Source of the DNA: an uncultured Acetatifactor sp.
GTDB taxonomy: Bacteria; Bacillota; Clostridia; Lachnospirales; Lachnospiraceae
Direction: 5' to 3'
Assembly (NCBI RefSeq): GCF_910585425.1
Contig: NZ_CAJUCP010000046.1
Span: 1 to 49,538 of the forward strand
Length of the DNA: 49,538 nt
Within the stretch, counting starts at the first letter, position 1. Every line of letters starts with the position of its first letter. Positions 13,922 through 22,483 of the stretch are shown here, piece by piece. Below the pieces are notes generated by a model, which did no database searches, was not told where the DNA came from, and saw only the letters and a program-made list of their open reading frames with translations. Position numbers and translations under genes: made by a program.

Positions 13922-15310
13922 CTAAAACACGAACTTATCCGCAAAATAGGCATCCAGATCCTTGATCGCCACTCTCTCCTGCTCCATGGAATCCCTAAAG
14001 CGCACGGTCACGCAGCCGTCCGTCTCGGAGTCGAAGTCGTAGGTGACGCAGAAGGGCGTGCCGATTTCATCCTGGCGGCGGTACCTCTTGCCGATGTTGC
14101 CTCTGTCGTCATACTCGCAGTTATACTTTTTGCACAACTGTGCGTAAATCTTCTCCGCGCCCTCGCCCAGCTTCTTGGACAGGGGCAGCACCCCGATCTT
14201 CACAGGCGCCAGGGCGGGATGGAAGCGCAGCACGGTGCGCATGTCGCCGCCCTCCAGCTCCTCCTCATCGTAGGCCGCACAGAGGAAGGCCAGCACCACA
14301 CGGTCCGCGCCCAGGGAAGGCTCTACCACATAGGGTATGTACTTCTCCTTCTTCTCGTCATCGAAATAGGTCATGTCCTCCCCGGAGGTATTGACATGCT
14401 GGCTCAGGTCGTAGTCCGTCCTGTCCGCGATGCCCCACAGCTCGCCCCAGCCGAAGGGGAAGAGGAATTCGATGTCCGTGGTGCCCTTGCTGTAGAAGCA
14501 CAGCTCCTCGGGGCTGTGGTCGCGCAGGCGCATCTCGTCCTCCTTGATGCCCAGAGAAATCAGCCAGTCCCTGCAGAAGCCTCTCCAATACTGGAACCAC
14601 TCCAGATCCGTGCCGGGCTCGCAGAAGAACTCCAGCTCCATCTGCTCGAATTCCCGGGTGCGGAAGGTGAAGTTGCCCGGCGTGATTTCGTTTCGGAAGG
14701 CCTTGCCTATCTGGCCGATGCCGAAGGGAATCTTCTTGCGGGAAGTCCTCTGGACATTCTTGAAATTCACGAAGATGCCCTGGGCCGTCTCGGGCCGCAG
14801 GTAGACTACGCTCTTGGCGTCCTCCGTGACGCCCTGGAAGGTCTTGAACATCAGGTTGAACTGACGGATGTCCGTAAAATTATGCTTGCCGCAGCTGGGG
14901 CAGGGGATATTATGCTCCTCCACGAAGGCCTTCATCTGCTCCTGGCTCCAGGAATCCACGCTCTCCGCAAGCTCCATGCCCTGCTCCCCGCAGAAGTCCT
15001 CTATCAGCTTATCCGCCCGGAAGCGCTCATGGCATTCCCGACAGTCCATCAGGGGATCCGAGAAGCCGCCCAGATGGCCGCTGGCCACCCAGGTCTGGGG
15101 ATTCATGAGGATGGCGCAGTCCACGCCCACATTGTAGGGGTTCTCCTGCACGAATTTCTGCCACCAGGCCCTCTTTACGTTGTTCTTCAGCTCCACGCCC
15201 AGGTTGCCGTAGTCCCAGGTGTTGGCCAGGCCGCCGTAAATCTCGGAGCCCGGATAGATGAAGCCTCTGGCTTTGGCCAGGGCCACGATTTTGTCCATTG
15301 TCTTTTCCAT
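13922..15310 (-). CDS. glyQS: Glycyl-tRNA synthetase (dimeric, GlyQS type)
   Basis: This class II enzyme charges tRNA-Gly with glycine. The 462-residue, single-chain form replaces the two-subunit type. Visible are the N-terminal RGFIYPGSEIYGG, GxxDYGNLG and WW, class II motif 2 around FRNEITPGNFTFRTREFEQMELE, and motif 3 with GADRVVLAFL. An inserted zinc-like pair CRECHERF / CPSCGKHNF lies near residues 88-145. The C-terminal anticodon domain includes YRRQDEIGTPFCVTYD. Two possible starts exist four codons apart (MEK or MDK); the downstream one has the closer purine-rich site. There is no T-box leader: only 58 nt separate it from the upstream lipoprotein gene. It is last before a strong terminator. 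Confidence 0.96.
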   Translation of the reverse strand: MEKTMDKIVALAKARGFIYPGSEIYGGLANTWDYGNLGVELKNNVKRAWWQKFVQENPYNVGVDCAILMNPQTWVASGHLGGFSDPLMDCRECHERFRADKLIEDFCGEQGMELAESVDSWSQEQMKAFVEEHNIPCPSCGKHNFTDIRQFNLMFKTFQGVTEDAKSVVYLRPETAQGIFVNFKNVQRTSRKKIPFGIGQIGKAFRNEITPGNFTFRTREFEQMELEFFCEPGTDLEWFQYWRGFCRDWLISLGIKEDEMRLRDHSPEELCFYSKGTTDIEFLFPFGWGELWGIADRTDYDLSQHVNTSGEDMTYFDDEKKEKYIPYVVEPSLGADRVVLAFLCAAYDEEELEGGDMRTVLRFHPALAPVKIGVLPLSKKLGEGAEKIYAQLCKKYNCEYDDRGNIGKRYRRQDEIGTPFCVTYDFDSETDGCVTVRFRDSMEQERVAIKDLDAYFADKFVF

Positions 15311-15368
15311 GTCGAAACCATACCTTTCCGTTTTCTATTGTCCAGCTGCATCCGCCAGCCACACCGGC

Positions 15369-15980
15369 TCAGCGATACAGAATGCACACAGGCCCTTCCG
15401 TCCCCGATGTGTCGATGCTGCCGTCCGGATTCACCGTCGCCCCCGGGCTCACATGCGTCACCTTCCCGGGACAGTAGATGTTGGCCTTGATGTCCGTGAT
15501 GACTACATTACTGTCCGCATCCTGTTTCAACTGCTCCTCCGAATAGGGCGCGCCGTCCTTTACGCCCTCCAGGGCCATGCCCGCCGTGCGTCCCTCCTGG
15601 ACCGCCTGGGACGCTGTTCCGAAGTACAGCTCCTCCTCCAGGAACCCGGCGGCGCTCTCCCAGCCGTCGAACCGGTATGCCACTACCACTTTCCCGCTGC
15701 CGTCCTCCAGCGCCTCCACCTTGTCCACAGTCACAGCGGCCTCCCTGCCGCTGGCGCTGTTGAACTGGGCCGCTTCCTGGGTGGCCATGGCCTGGAGCTC
15801 CGAGAGCACATAGTCGGCTTTATCGAACAGTCCCACCTGCCATACGGTGACCTCCCCCTCCTTACTGACGGCCACGGAAGGGGTGTCCACGATATCCGGC
15901 ACCTTCGCCTCCCCGCATCCCGCCAGGCACAGGATGCACAGGCAGAGGGCTGCCGCAAGTCTTCCATATTTTCTCATCAT
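15369..15980 (-). CDS. Small lipoprotein of unknown function
   Basis: The 203-residue protein has a lipoprotein signal: MMRKYGRLAAALCLCILCLAGC, with lipobox LAGC and Cys22. The mature part starts with EAKVPDIVDTPSVAVSKEGEVTV and is rich in short beta-type segments. It contains DKADYVLSELQAMATQEAAQFN and a C-terminal CPGKVTHVSPGATVNPDGS. I do not recognise the family, though similar lipoproteins precede glyQS in related genomes by my memory. The ribosome binding site is weak (GCGGATG). The 127-nt space upstream holds competing hairpins, so expression may depend on the structure of the recO message. Confidence 0.65.
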   Translation of the reverse strand: MMRKYGRLAAALCLCILCLAGCGEAKVPDIVDTPSVAVSKEGEVTVWQVGLFDKADYVLSELQAMATQEAAQFNSASGREAAVTVDKVEALEDGSGKVVVAYRFDGWESAAGFLEEELYFGTASQAVQEGRTAGMALEGVKDGAPYSEEQLKQDADSNVVITDIKANIYCPGKVTHVSPGATVNPDGSIDTSGTEGPVCILYR

Positions 15981-16021
15981 CCGCGCTAAGCCTCAATCTT
16001 TCCTTCTATATTTATGCTACC

Positions 16022-16075
16022 CTGTGCGCTTTGCGTGCGCACAGATGTGCGGCTTTTCCCCTATCCCGAAAAGCC
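16022..16075 (-). promoter_or_regulatory. Mutually exclusive hairpins between recO and the lipoprotein gene
   Basis: On the message, GGCTTTTC/GAAAAGCC (16051-16075) precedes CGCAC-AGAT-GTGCG (16038-16051), which competes with CTGTGCGC/GCGCACAG (16022-16044). The shared arm means only one of the last two can form. No T tract follows. It may be a recO 3' structure or a leader of the lipoprotein gene. Confidence 0.45.
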
Positions 16076-16107
16076 ATAAGTAATTGTACCAAAAACAATC
16101 CGTTTTT

Positions 16108-16788
16108 TCAACAGAGAGTTTGCAGAACTTCAAGGCTTTTGAACTGCTGCTGTCCCGCAAAGCGCTTCATGTACCGGCCCGCCACGGCCTGCAGCTGCAC
16201 CAGGACCGCGTCTGCCACCTTGAATGTGTAAAGCTTCTCCAGGGGGCTGGACGTTATGTAATACAGCGCGTACAGCGTGGAATCCTCCGGCGTCCCGCCC
16301 CCCAGGATCCCCTCCAGGGCTTCCCTGGTGAACTCCCCGGGGAACTCGCCGTTCACCGCCATGGCCCGGCATTCAAAGACGCAGCGCACCAGGGGGTTGG
16401 GCAGGGCCGTGGCACAGAGCGCCCGGAGGGACTGGTACAGCAGCTTCATCATCTCCCGCTCGTCATTGCCCTCCCTGGTACAGAAGTCCGCCACCTCGGC
16501 AAAATACATGCCGTAGCAGGCGCCGATGTAGTCGGAGCGAAGCTCCTCGAAATAATTCCTGATGTCCGCCTCGGCCAGCGTGTAGGCGTTCCTGCCCTCG
16601 TAGAGCCGAAAGCTCCCAAAGGAAAAGGGATTGGTAGCCGCCGCCAGCCGGTTTCCCGGTTTCCTGGCTCCTCTGGCAAAAGCGGCCACCTTCCCCTTTT
16701 CTTTAGTCAAAAGGCTGATACGCCTGTCGTACTCCCCCACCAGGCTCTGCTTCAGTATGATTCCAGTCACCCATATATAGTCCTGCAT
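16108..16788 (-). CDS. recO: DNA repair protein RecO
   Basis: RecO loads RecA together with RecR in recombinational repair. The 226 residues start MQDYIWVTGIILKQSLVGEYDRR (the usual OB-fold N-terminus, with the typical GIVL/GIIL-k...EYDR pattern). They continue with KGKVAAFARGARKPGNRL and a helical C-terminal domain. The zinc-binding Cys cluster found in some RecO proteins is not evident. The frame extends 67 codons further upstream, but the MQDYIW start was chosen by homology; AGGG is the only nearby site, suggesting coupling to the overlapping YqzL-like gene. The era-yqzL-recO order supports the call. Confidence 0.9.
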   Translation of the reverse strand: MQDYIWVTGIILKQSLVGEYDRRISLLTKEKGKVAAFARGARKPGNRLAAATNPFSFGSFRLYEGRNAYTLAEADIRNYFEELRSDYIGACYGMYFAEVADFCTREGNDEREMMKLLYQSLRALCATALPNPLVRCVFECRAMAVNGEFPGEFTREALEGILGGGTPEDSTLYALYYITSSPLEKLYTFKVADAVLVQLQAVAGRYMKRFAGQQQFKSLEVLQTLC

Positions 16789-16891
16789 GATCGCCCTTTT
16801 TGGTCTGTTCCTGCCTCGCGCTGGAAACGAAGGACAGATAGTCCTCCACTTTCCCGCTGCTCTCGAACTGCTTCCAGTATCCTTCTTCCAT
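16703..16891 (-). CDS. YqzL-like small protein between era and recO
   Basis: A 62-residue frame starts MEEGYWKQFESSGKVEDYLSF, which has the W-x2-F-x2-G-x2-xxYL pattern of the short YqzL family found between era and recO in Firmicutes. A good site, GGAGG, lies 8 nt before its ATG. The last 28 or so codons overlap the start of recO in another frame, which is longer than in typical relatives and would couple translation of the two. The function of YqzL is unknown. The tail (HTEAEPGGG onward) may be poorly conserved. Confidence 0.6.
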   Translation of the reverse strand: MEEGYWKQFESSGKVEDYLSFVSSARQEQTKKGDHAGLYMGDWNHTEAEPGGGVRQAYQPFD

Positions 16892-17023
16892 TCCTGCATC
16901 CTCCTGCGTACCAAGCTTCCCGCCACGTTCCGGCGATGTCCGGCCTGTGGCTCAGAACTTCTTTCCACACTTAGAGTCTGCATTTTCAATTTTTATATTC
17001 GTGGATTTATCTGGCAGGTCTTT

Positions 17024-17938
17024 CTAATCTTTGCCGGAAATATCCTTCTGATTGTAGCCGAAATTCCGCAGCAGATGGTCGCTGTCCCGCCAGTCCTTGC
17101 GCACTTTCACGAAAATCTTCAGATTCACCTGCATCTCCAGCATCTCCTCAATCTCCAGCCTGGCCTCGCTGCCGATCTTCTTCAGCATCTGGCCGCCCTT
17201 CCCGATGATGATGCCCTTGTGGGAATCCTTCTCGCAGACGATGGCCGCGTCGATGTGGCAGATTTTGTCAGCCTCCTGCATGGACTCCACGCTGACGGCG
17301 ATTCCGTGGGGCACCTCGTCCTCCAGGAGGCGCAGGGCCTTCTCCCGGATCAGCTCCGCCACAATCTCCCGCATGGGCTGGTCGGTGATGGTGTCCTCGT
17401 CAAAATAGGCCGGCCCTTCGGGCAGGTACTTGAAGATGCACTTCACCAGCTCCTCCGTATTGTCCCCCTTCAGGGCGGACACGGGCACGATCTCCGCGCA
17501 GTCCAAAGCCTTGCGGTAGGTGTCGATAAAGAAAAGGATCTCGTCCTTTTTCACGGTATCCGTCTTGTTGATCACCAGGATCACAGGGGTCTTCACCTTC
17601 TGCAGCTCCTCGATGATATGCCGCTCCCCGGCTCCGATGAAGCTGGAGGGCTCCACCAGCCACAGGATCACGTCCACCTGGTCCAGGGTGGTCTCCGCGG
17701 CGGTGACCATGTACTCGCCCAGCTTGTTCTTGGTCTTGTGGATGCCCGGTGTGTCCACGAACACGATCTGGCCCTCCTCCGTGGTCAGCACGGTGCGGAT
17801 CCGGTTGCGGGTGGTCTGGGGCTTGCTGGACGTGATGGCGATCTTCTGCCCGATCAAATGGTTCATCAGCGTGGATTTTCCCACGTTCGGCCTACCGATC
17901 AAGGTGACAAAGCCTGATTTGTACGATTTATTCTCCAT
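17024..17938 (-). CDS. era: GTPase Era
   Basis: Era is a GTPase that binds the 3' end of 16S rRNA and is needed for small-subunit assembly. The 304 residues show G1 GRPNVGKST (15-23), the effector region with QTTRNRIR, G3 DTPGIH, and G4 NKTD. A C-terminal type II KH domain includes HKGIIIGKGGQMLKKIG followed by VNLKIFVKVRKDWR. Length and order are normal. It precedes the YqzL-like gene and recO. Between it and the DUF4349 gene lies a perfect 12-bp hairpin at 17988-18017. Confidence 0.97.
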   Translation of the reverse strand: MENKSYKSGFVTLIGRPNVGKSTLMNHLIGQKIAITSSKPQTTRNRIRTVLTTEEGQIVFVDTPGIHKTKNKLGEYMVTAAETTLDQVDVILWLVEPSSFIGAGERHIIEELQKVKTPVILVINKTDTVKKDEILFFIDTYRKALDCAEIVPVSALKGDNTEELVKCIFKYLPEGPAYFDEDTITDQPMREIVAELIREKALRLLEDEVPHGIAVSVESMQEADKICHIDAAIVCEKDSHKGIIIGKGGQMLKKIGSEARLEIEEMLEMQVNLKIFVKVRKDWRDSDHLLRNFGYNQKDISGKD

Positions 17939-17987
17939 TTCTACCTCATTTGTCTGTCAATATTTGTTTATGGCTGCGTCTGTCTGT

Positions 17988-18017
17988 ACAATAGAATCCA
18001 AGAGAGGATTCTATTGT
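17988..18017. repeat. Perfect 12-bp hairpin upstream of era
   Basis: ACAATAGAATCC (17988-17999) is inverted at 18006-18017 with a 6-nt loop. No T tract follows in either direction. A related hairpin with the same outer arms (ACAATAGAA / TTCTATTGT) lies at 45071-45104, so this may be a dispersed element. Confidence 0.7.
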
Positions 18018-18059
18018 CTAGTATACAAGAGCTCTCCGGAAAAATCAATTGTGACGCTG

Positions 18060-19292
18060 TCATTTTTCCAGGTTATTTTCATTATTTTCTTTTTTTCCGT
18101 CCCCGGCTTCCGGCGCAGCGCTTTCCACGGCGCCTGCGGCCTCCCATTCCTGCATCCGGGCCGTCCGGGCCTGTATCCGGGCTTCCTCCTCCCGCTGCCT
18201 GTTTTCCTTCTGTCTGCGCCGTCTGATGCGGGCCTTCCTCCAAAGCAGGACGGCCACCCCGATTCCACCGGCCCACAGCACCAGATAGGGAAGATGGGCC
18301 AGGAACCAGATGGCAAGCTCCAGCAGGCCGTCCCCGATGTCCCGCAGGCTCTTCATGAAGCCGTCCGCGATCCGCTTTCCCGGGCCGGGCTGCTCCGCCT
18401 GCACCTCCGTCAGCTCCCTGACCTCCGACACATGGAGCTCGACAGTACTGTAGTCTATCAGATTGTCCAGGGTGCGCAGCCGGGACTCCATGCTCTCCAG
18501 CTCATAGCGCACCTCGGACAGGCGCTGCTCCAAAGCGATAATCTCCTCGATGGTCTCCGCCTTCTCCAGGAACGCCAGCAGTCTCTCCTGCTCCGTGCGC
18601 AGGGTGTTCCTGCGGCTCTCCATGTCCACATAGGACAGGGTCACGTCCTCCACGCTGTCATTGCGCCTGACCACATTGCCGATGTCGGACACGGTCTGCA
18701 GGAAGCTGTTCAGCTTTCCGTTTGGGACGCGGATGGTGAGGTTCGCGTAGCGGGAGGACACATAGTCGGAATAGCTGCTGCCGTTGTAGGTCTCCATGTT
18801 CTCTATGTACCCGCCCAGCTCCTCCACCTGTGTCTCAAGGGAGGACATCATCTGCTGGAATTCCTTCGTTTCTACCTCCAGGCCCACGGTCTGGATCAGC
18901 TTCCGGCCCTCCTGGACGCCTGCGCCCTGGCCGGTTCCCTCCTCCGGGGTTCCGCCGTCCGCGGTATCATAAGCCTCGTACTCCGCAGCCTCCTCCATGG
19001 AATACATACCGGCTCCCGCGCCGTTCACGCCCGCTTCCTGGGCGCTGCCCTTGCTGTCCGTCGCCGCAAAGATACCGCCGTCCGCTCCGCCGGACGAGCC
19101 GCAGGCGGAATACAGAATCGTAGTCAATATGCACACAAATATGCACAGGAGCCGCGTTCCGGAAATCCTCTGGCCTGTCCTTCCGCTCCGAATCCTGCCG
19201 CCCCCTGTCCCATGCCCATGCCTGCGGGCGCATCCGTTTGCTGCCGCCCCTTCCGCGCCGCGTATCCCCTGGCCAATCGTTCTTTTTTCCAT
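18060..19292 (-). CDS. DUF4349 membrane-associated lipoprotein
   Basis: The 410-residue protein has a long basic N-terminus, then a hydrophobic segment ending in a lipobox-like LYSAC near residue 60. The core matches DUF4349: an N-terminal alpha/beta part (VEELGGYIENMETYN, ANLTIRVPNGKLNSFL), a long coiled coil (RRNTLRTEQERLLAFLEKAETIEEIIALEQRLSEVRYELESMESRL, broken here only for description), and a C-terminal membrane helix (LPYLVLWAGGIGVAVLLW) before a highly charged Arg/Lys/Glu cytosolic tail. The role of this family is unknown; an envelope structural or sensing role is possible. The start follows GGGAGG-n5-ATG. The leader is a chain of competing hairpins. Confidence 0.75.
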   Translation of the reverse strand: MEKRTIGQGIRGAEGAAANGCARRHGHGTGGGRIRSGRTGQRISGTRLLCIFVCILTTILYSACGSSGGADGGIFAATDSKGSAQEAGVNGAGAGMYSMEEAAEYEAYDTADGGTPEEGTGQGAGVQEGRKLIQTVGLEVETKEFQQMMSSLETQVEELGGYIENMETYNGSSYSDYVSSRYANLTIRVPNGKLNSFLQTVSDIGNVVRRNDSVEDVTLSYVDMESRRNTLRTEQERLLAFLEKAETIEEIIALEQRLSEVRYELESMESRLRTLDNLIDYSTVELHVSEVRELTEVQAEQPGPGKRIADGFMKSLRDIGDGLLELAIWFLAHLPYLVLWAGGIGVAVLLWRKARIRRRRQKENRQREEEARIQARTARMQEWEAAGAVESAAPEAGDGKKENNENNLEK

Positions 19293-19384
19293 ACCGTCCT
19301 CCCCTCTGCCCGCCTTGCGGGCGTGCGGCCCCGCGCCATGTTCTTTCCCCGCCTCCCGGCAGGCGCGGCCTCCCTCAGATGGCA

Positions 19385-19474
19385 CTGTCCGAGGACAGCG
19401 CGACCGGGGCGCTCTTGTCTGTCAGAAATGCCCCGGTCCTACGCTTCTGACAGCAGAAGCCGTACAAGCACGGC
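19385..19474 (-). promoter_or_regulatory. Leader with interleaved inverted repeats
   Basis: In the 209-nt gap upstream of the DUF4349 gene: GACCGGGGC (19402-19410) pairs with 19430-19438, and TGTCAGAA (19420-19427) pairs with 19445-19452, which is an A-B-A'-B' pseudoknot order. The last arm can instead form GCTTCTG-ACAG-CAGAAGC (19443-19460). CTGTCC/GGACAG (19385-19398) and GCCGT/ACGGC (19459-19474) flank these. It resembles a switchable RNA leader. Confidence 0.5.
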
Positions 19475-19494
19475 TCCCACTGTCCTTATAGACG

Positions 19495-19513
19495 AAAAAA
19501 CCTACGAAAGGTT
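19495..19513 (-). terminator. Terminator overlapping the M16 peptidase stop codon
   Basis: On the minus strand AACCT-TTCGT-AGGTT is followed by TTTT; the TAG stop of the M16 gene lies in the hairpin. The stem is short (5 bp), so it may be leaky. Confidence 0.5.
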
Positions 19514-22417
19514 CTCGATATTCATGAACTTATCCGCTTCCTCCCGGATTTTCTGCTCGCTGCCCACCACGCAGAGGAAATCGTCCTCCATGAAGGCCCT
19601 GATATAGGCGGAGAGGCCCCGGATGTCCTCCGCAGTCACGTCGATGACCTCGTCCCGCTCCTTCTGGATCATGTCCATGGTGATTCCTCTCATATAGGCC
19701 TCTCTGGAGCGCCTGCCCTTGCCCGCCGCCGTCAGGGGCATGTCGAGCTGGCTGAAGGTGCCGATGATGTACTGGGTCAGCGTCCTCTCATTGGCATCAT
19801 AACTCCCGATGAAGTCTGCCGCCGCCTCGTACACGTCGATGGTCTGGCCCAGGTTCGGGTCGCGGTAGGAGACGAAGAAGCATTCCCCCGTCCTTCCGAA
19901 TCCGCACATGCAGCCGTAAGCGCCTCCCTTGACCCGGATGTTCGTCCACAGATACTCGTATCCCATCATCACCTGCAGCACCCGCAGCGCCCCCTTGTAG
20001 GGCAGGCCCTTGTTCAGGAAATTGCCGGCCCGGCATACATACTGCACCTGCCCGGCAGTCATGAAGCCCTCGTTCTTCCGGGCCACCTCCGGGATAAAGC
20101 TGCCCTTCTCCACCTCACAGGTGTACAGCTTCTCCTTCAGAGCGGCCATGGCGGGCTCCAGATCCGCGAAGGCCTTCGCGTCCCCGGTGAAGTCCACGCG
20201 CAGGTTCTCCGGCCGGAAGATCATCCGGCACAGGCCCTCCAGGCGCTTTGTCAGAAGCTCCCTGTCCGCCTCGAAGTCCTTCTCCAGCCCGGAAGCCAGC
20301 CTGTACTGCCCTATGCCCGTCAGCGCATCGTTCAGGGCGTATCTGGCGTCCCCGTAAGACAGGGCCCTGTTCAGGGCCACGCTGTTCCCGGCCTCCAGCA
20401 CATACTCCCGGTATCTGGAATTGTTCTCCGCCAGGATCTCCTTCAGCCGCTTGCCGTCCGAGAAATCGCTGGACAGCATCAGCTCCTCCATCAGCTCCAG
20501 GGCCCTGGGCAGATTCCGGTACAGCGCCTTTGTGTAGACCTCCAGGGTGACCGTGCACTGTCCGGGGTCCTCCACCTTCCCGTAGCTGTTGTAAGTGACC
20601 CCGATCTCCCCGGTGGCCAGATTGATCTCATTGCTCAGCTCCCCATAGGTATAATGGGCCGTGTCCACATGGCAGAACACGTTCTGCAGGATGCCGATAT
20701 AGGGGAAATATTCCGCCGGGATGTCCTTCACCGTGAACATCAGCCGCAGATACCCGATGCCATTGGTAAAGACCTCGTGGTACAGGGCGGGGCACCCGGC
20801 CAGGCTCCTCTCCTCGTTGATCAGGGGGGCCGCCTCCCGCTTCATGTCCTCCCTGTTCAGCAGCGGAATCTTTGCCAGGTCCTCCGGGGAATCCACGTCC
20901 TCCCGGAACGCGTTCAGGGCGTCCATCATGGTATGGATGCCGGCTATCTCCTCCTGGGACATCCCCTTTCTGGTCTCCGCCAGAGCCTCCGCCAGCTTCG
21001 CCTCCTGCTCCCCGGCAAGGCCCTCCCTGGGCTCCAGGACCACCATGGCGGCATGGGGGTTATCCAGCAGGTACTTCTTCACCAGCTCCTCGAAATAGCC
21101 CTCCTCCACCCTGGCCCGAAGCCTGGCGTAGGTCTCGTTGGCCTCGATGTGGATGAAGGGAGCATTGTCGTCATACACCCAGCTCCCCAGGGCCTGCAGG
21201 CCGTACATCAGCCCCTTGGGGAAGCTTCCGAAATCCGCCTCCCTGTAGCGGAACTCAAAGTGGTTGATCGCCGCCAGCAGGGCCTTTCTGTCGAATCCGT
21301 TCTCCACGATCCCTCCGAGCGTCTCCAGGATCGTGGCGCGGAACTCCTCCTCCCTGGCCAGGGATGTGCCCTTTGCCACCACGCCGAAGTAGGGCTGCCT
21401 CAGGTCATAGTCATAGATGCTGAACACGTCCTTGCCGATGCCCTTGTCGATCAGCGCCTTCTTCAGGGGCGCGCCGGGCACGGTGCAGAGCACGAAGTCC
21501 AGAATCTGGAATGCCACGTACAGCTCCCTGTCCAGGTTGTCGCCCACGGACTGGCACCAGGCCAGATAGGTATTCTCGTCCGCGTCCTCGCCCTGGCTGA
21601 TCGGGAACTGCCTCACCCTGCGCGCCGGACAGGCGAAGGGCTCCTGGGCGGACACCCGGGAGTCCACCTCCAGTGCGTCGAAGGAGGACAGATAATGCTC
21701 GTCGATGAACTGCAGCTTCTCCGCCATGTCCATATCGCCGTAGAGATAGATATAGCTGTTGGAGGGATGGTAATAGGTCCTGTGGAACTCCAGGAACTGC
21801 TCATAGGTCAGATCGGGGATAAAGGCCGGATCCCCGCCGGACTCCCAGCCGTAGGTGGTATCGGGATACAGGGCCGTGCTGATCTCCCGGTACAGCACGC
21901 TGTCCGGGGAGGAGAAGGCCCCTTTCATCTCATTATAGACTACGCCGTTGTAGGACAATTCCCCCGCCTCGTCCAGCTCATAGTGCCAGCCCTCCTGGCG
22001 GAAGATGGCCTCGTTCCCGTAGATATTTGGGTAGAACACCGCATCCAGGTAGACATGCATCAGGTTCTGGAAGTCCTTGTCATTACAGCTGGCCACCGGG
22101 TACACCGTGCGGTCAGGATAGGTCATGGCGTTCAGGAAGGTGTTCAGGGATCCCTTGGCCAGCTCGATGAAGGGATCCTTGATGGGGAACTCCCTGGAGC
22201 CGCAGAGCACGGAATGCTCCAGGATATGGGCCACCCCGGTGGAATCCTTGGGCGTGGTGCGGAATCCGATGTAGAACACCTTGTTGTCGTCGTCATTGGA
22301 CAGCAGGGCCACCCTGGCCCCGGTCTTCTTATGGCGGCACAGATAGGCCACGCTGTCGATGTCCTTTATCTCCCTTTTCTCAATGATTTCATAGCTCGCT
22401 ACTTCTTCTACCCTCAT
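19502..22417 (-). CDS. M16C zinc metallopeptidase (presequence-protease-like)
   Basis: The 971-residue length matches the M16C group (PreP, falcilysin), single-chain clam-shell peptidases that degrade unfolded peptides. The inverted zinc motif HxxEH is present as His64-Glu67-His68 in VAHILEHSVLCGS, with Glu163 in VYNEMKG as third ligand. The second, inactive half includes RVKGGAYGCMCGFGRTG and the C-terminal SQLDMPLTAAGKGRR. There is no signal peptide, so it is probably cytosolic. AGGAG lies 7 nt ahead of the ATG. It follows a sigma-like gene and an unknown gene on the same strand and ends in a short terminator. Confidence 0.93.
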   Translation of the reverse strand: MRVEEVASYEIIEKREIKDIDSVAYLCRHKKTGARVALLSNDDDNKVFYIGFRTTPKDSTGVAHILEHSVLCGSREFPIKDPFIELAKGSLNTFLNAMTYPDRTVYPVASCNDKDFQNLMHVYLDAVFYPNIYGNEAIFRQEGWHYELDEAGELSYNGVVYNEMKGAFSSPDSVLYREISTALYPDTTYGWESGGDPAFIPDLTYEQFLEFHRTYYHPSNSYIYLYGDMDMAEKLQFIDEHYLSSFDALEVDSRVSAQEPFACPARRVRQFPISQGEDADENTYLAWCQSVGDNLDRELYVAFQILDFVLCTVPGAPLKKALIDKGIGKDVFSIYDYDLRQPYFGVVAKGTSLAREEEFRATILETLGGIVENGFDRKALLAAINHFEFRYREADFGSFPKGLMYGLQALGSWVYDDNAPFIHIEANETYARLRARVEEGYFEELVKKYLLDNPHAAMVVLEPREGLAGEQEAKLAEALAETRKGMSQEEIAGIHTMMDALNAFREDVDSPEDLAKIPLLNREDMKREAAPLINEERSLAGCPALYHEVFTNGIGYLRLMFTVKDIPAEYFPYIGILQNVFCHVDTAHYTYGELSNEINLATGEIGVTYNSYGKVEDPGQCTVTLEVYTKALYRNLPRALELMEELMLSSDFSDGKRLKEILAENNSRYREYVLEAGNSVALNRALSYGDARYALNDALTGIGQYRLASGLEKDFEADRELLTKRLEGLCRMIFRPENLRVDFTGDAKAFADLEPAMAALKEKLYTCEVEKGSFIPEVARKNEGFMTAGQVQYVCRAGNFLNKGLPYKGALRVLQVMMGYEYLWTNIRVKGGAYGCMCGFGRTGECFFVSYRDPNLGQTIDVYEAAADFIGSYDANERTLTQYIIGTFSQLDMPLTAAGKGRRSREAYMRGITMDMIQKERDEVIDVTAEDIRGLSAYIRAFMEDDFLCVVGSEQKIREEADKFMNIENLS

Positions 22418-22483
22418 TTTTGCGCTCCTTTGCTCTTCTTATATAATATATATCAATATATACCTGATACCGCTGTCCTAAAG

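Noticed and set aside
15311..15368. T-box leader upstream of glycyl-tRNA synthetase
   Set aside because: Only 58 nt separate it from the upstream gene and no specifier or T-box motif is visible.
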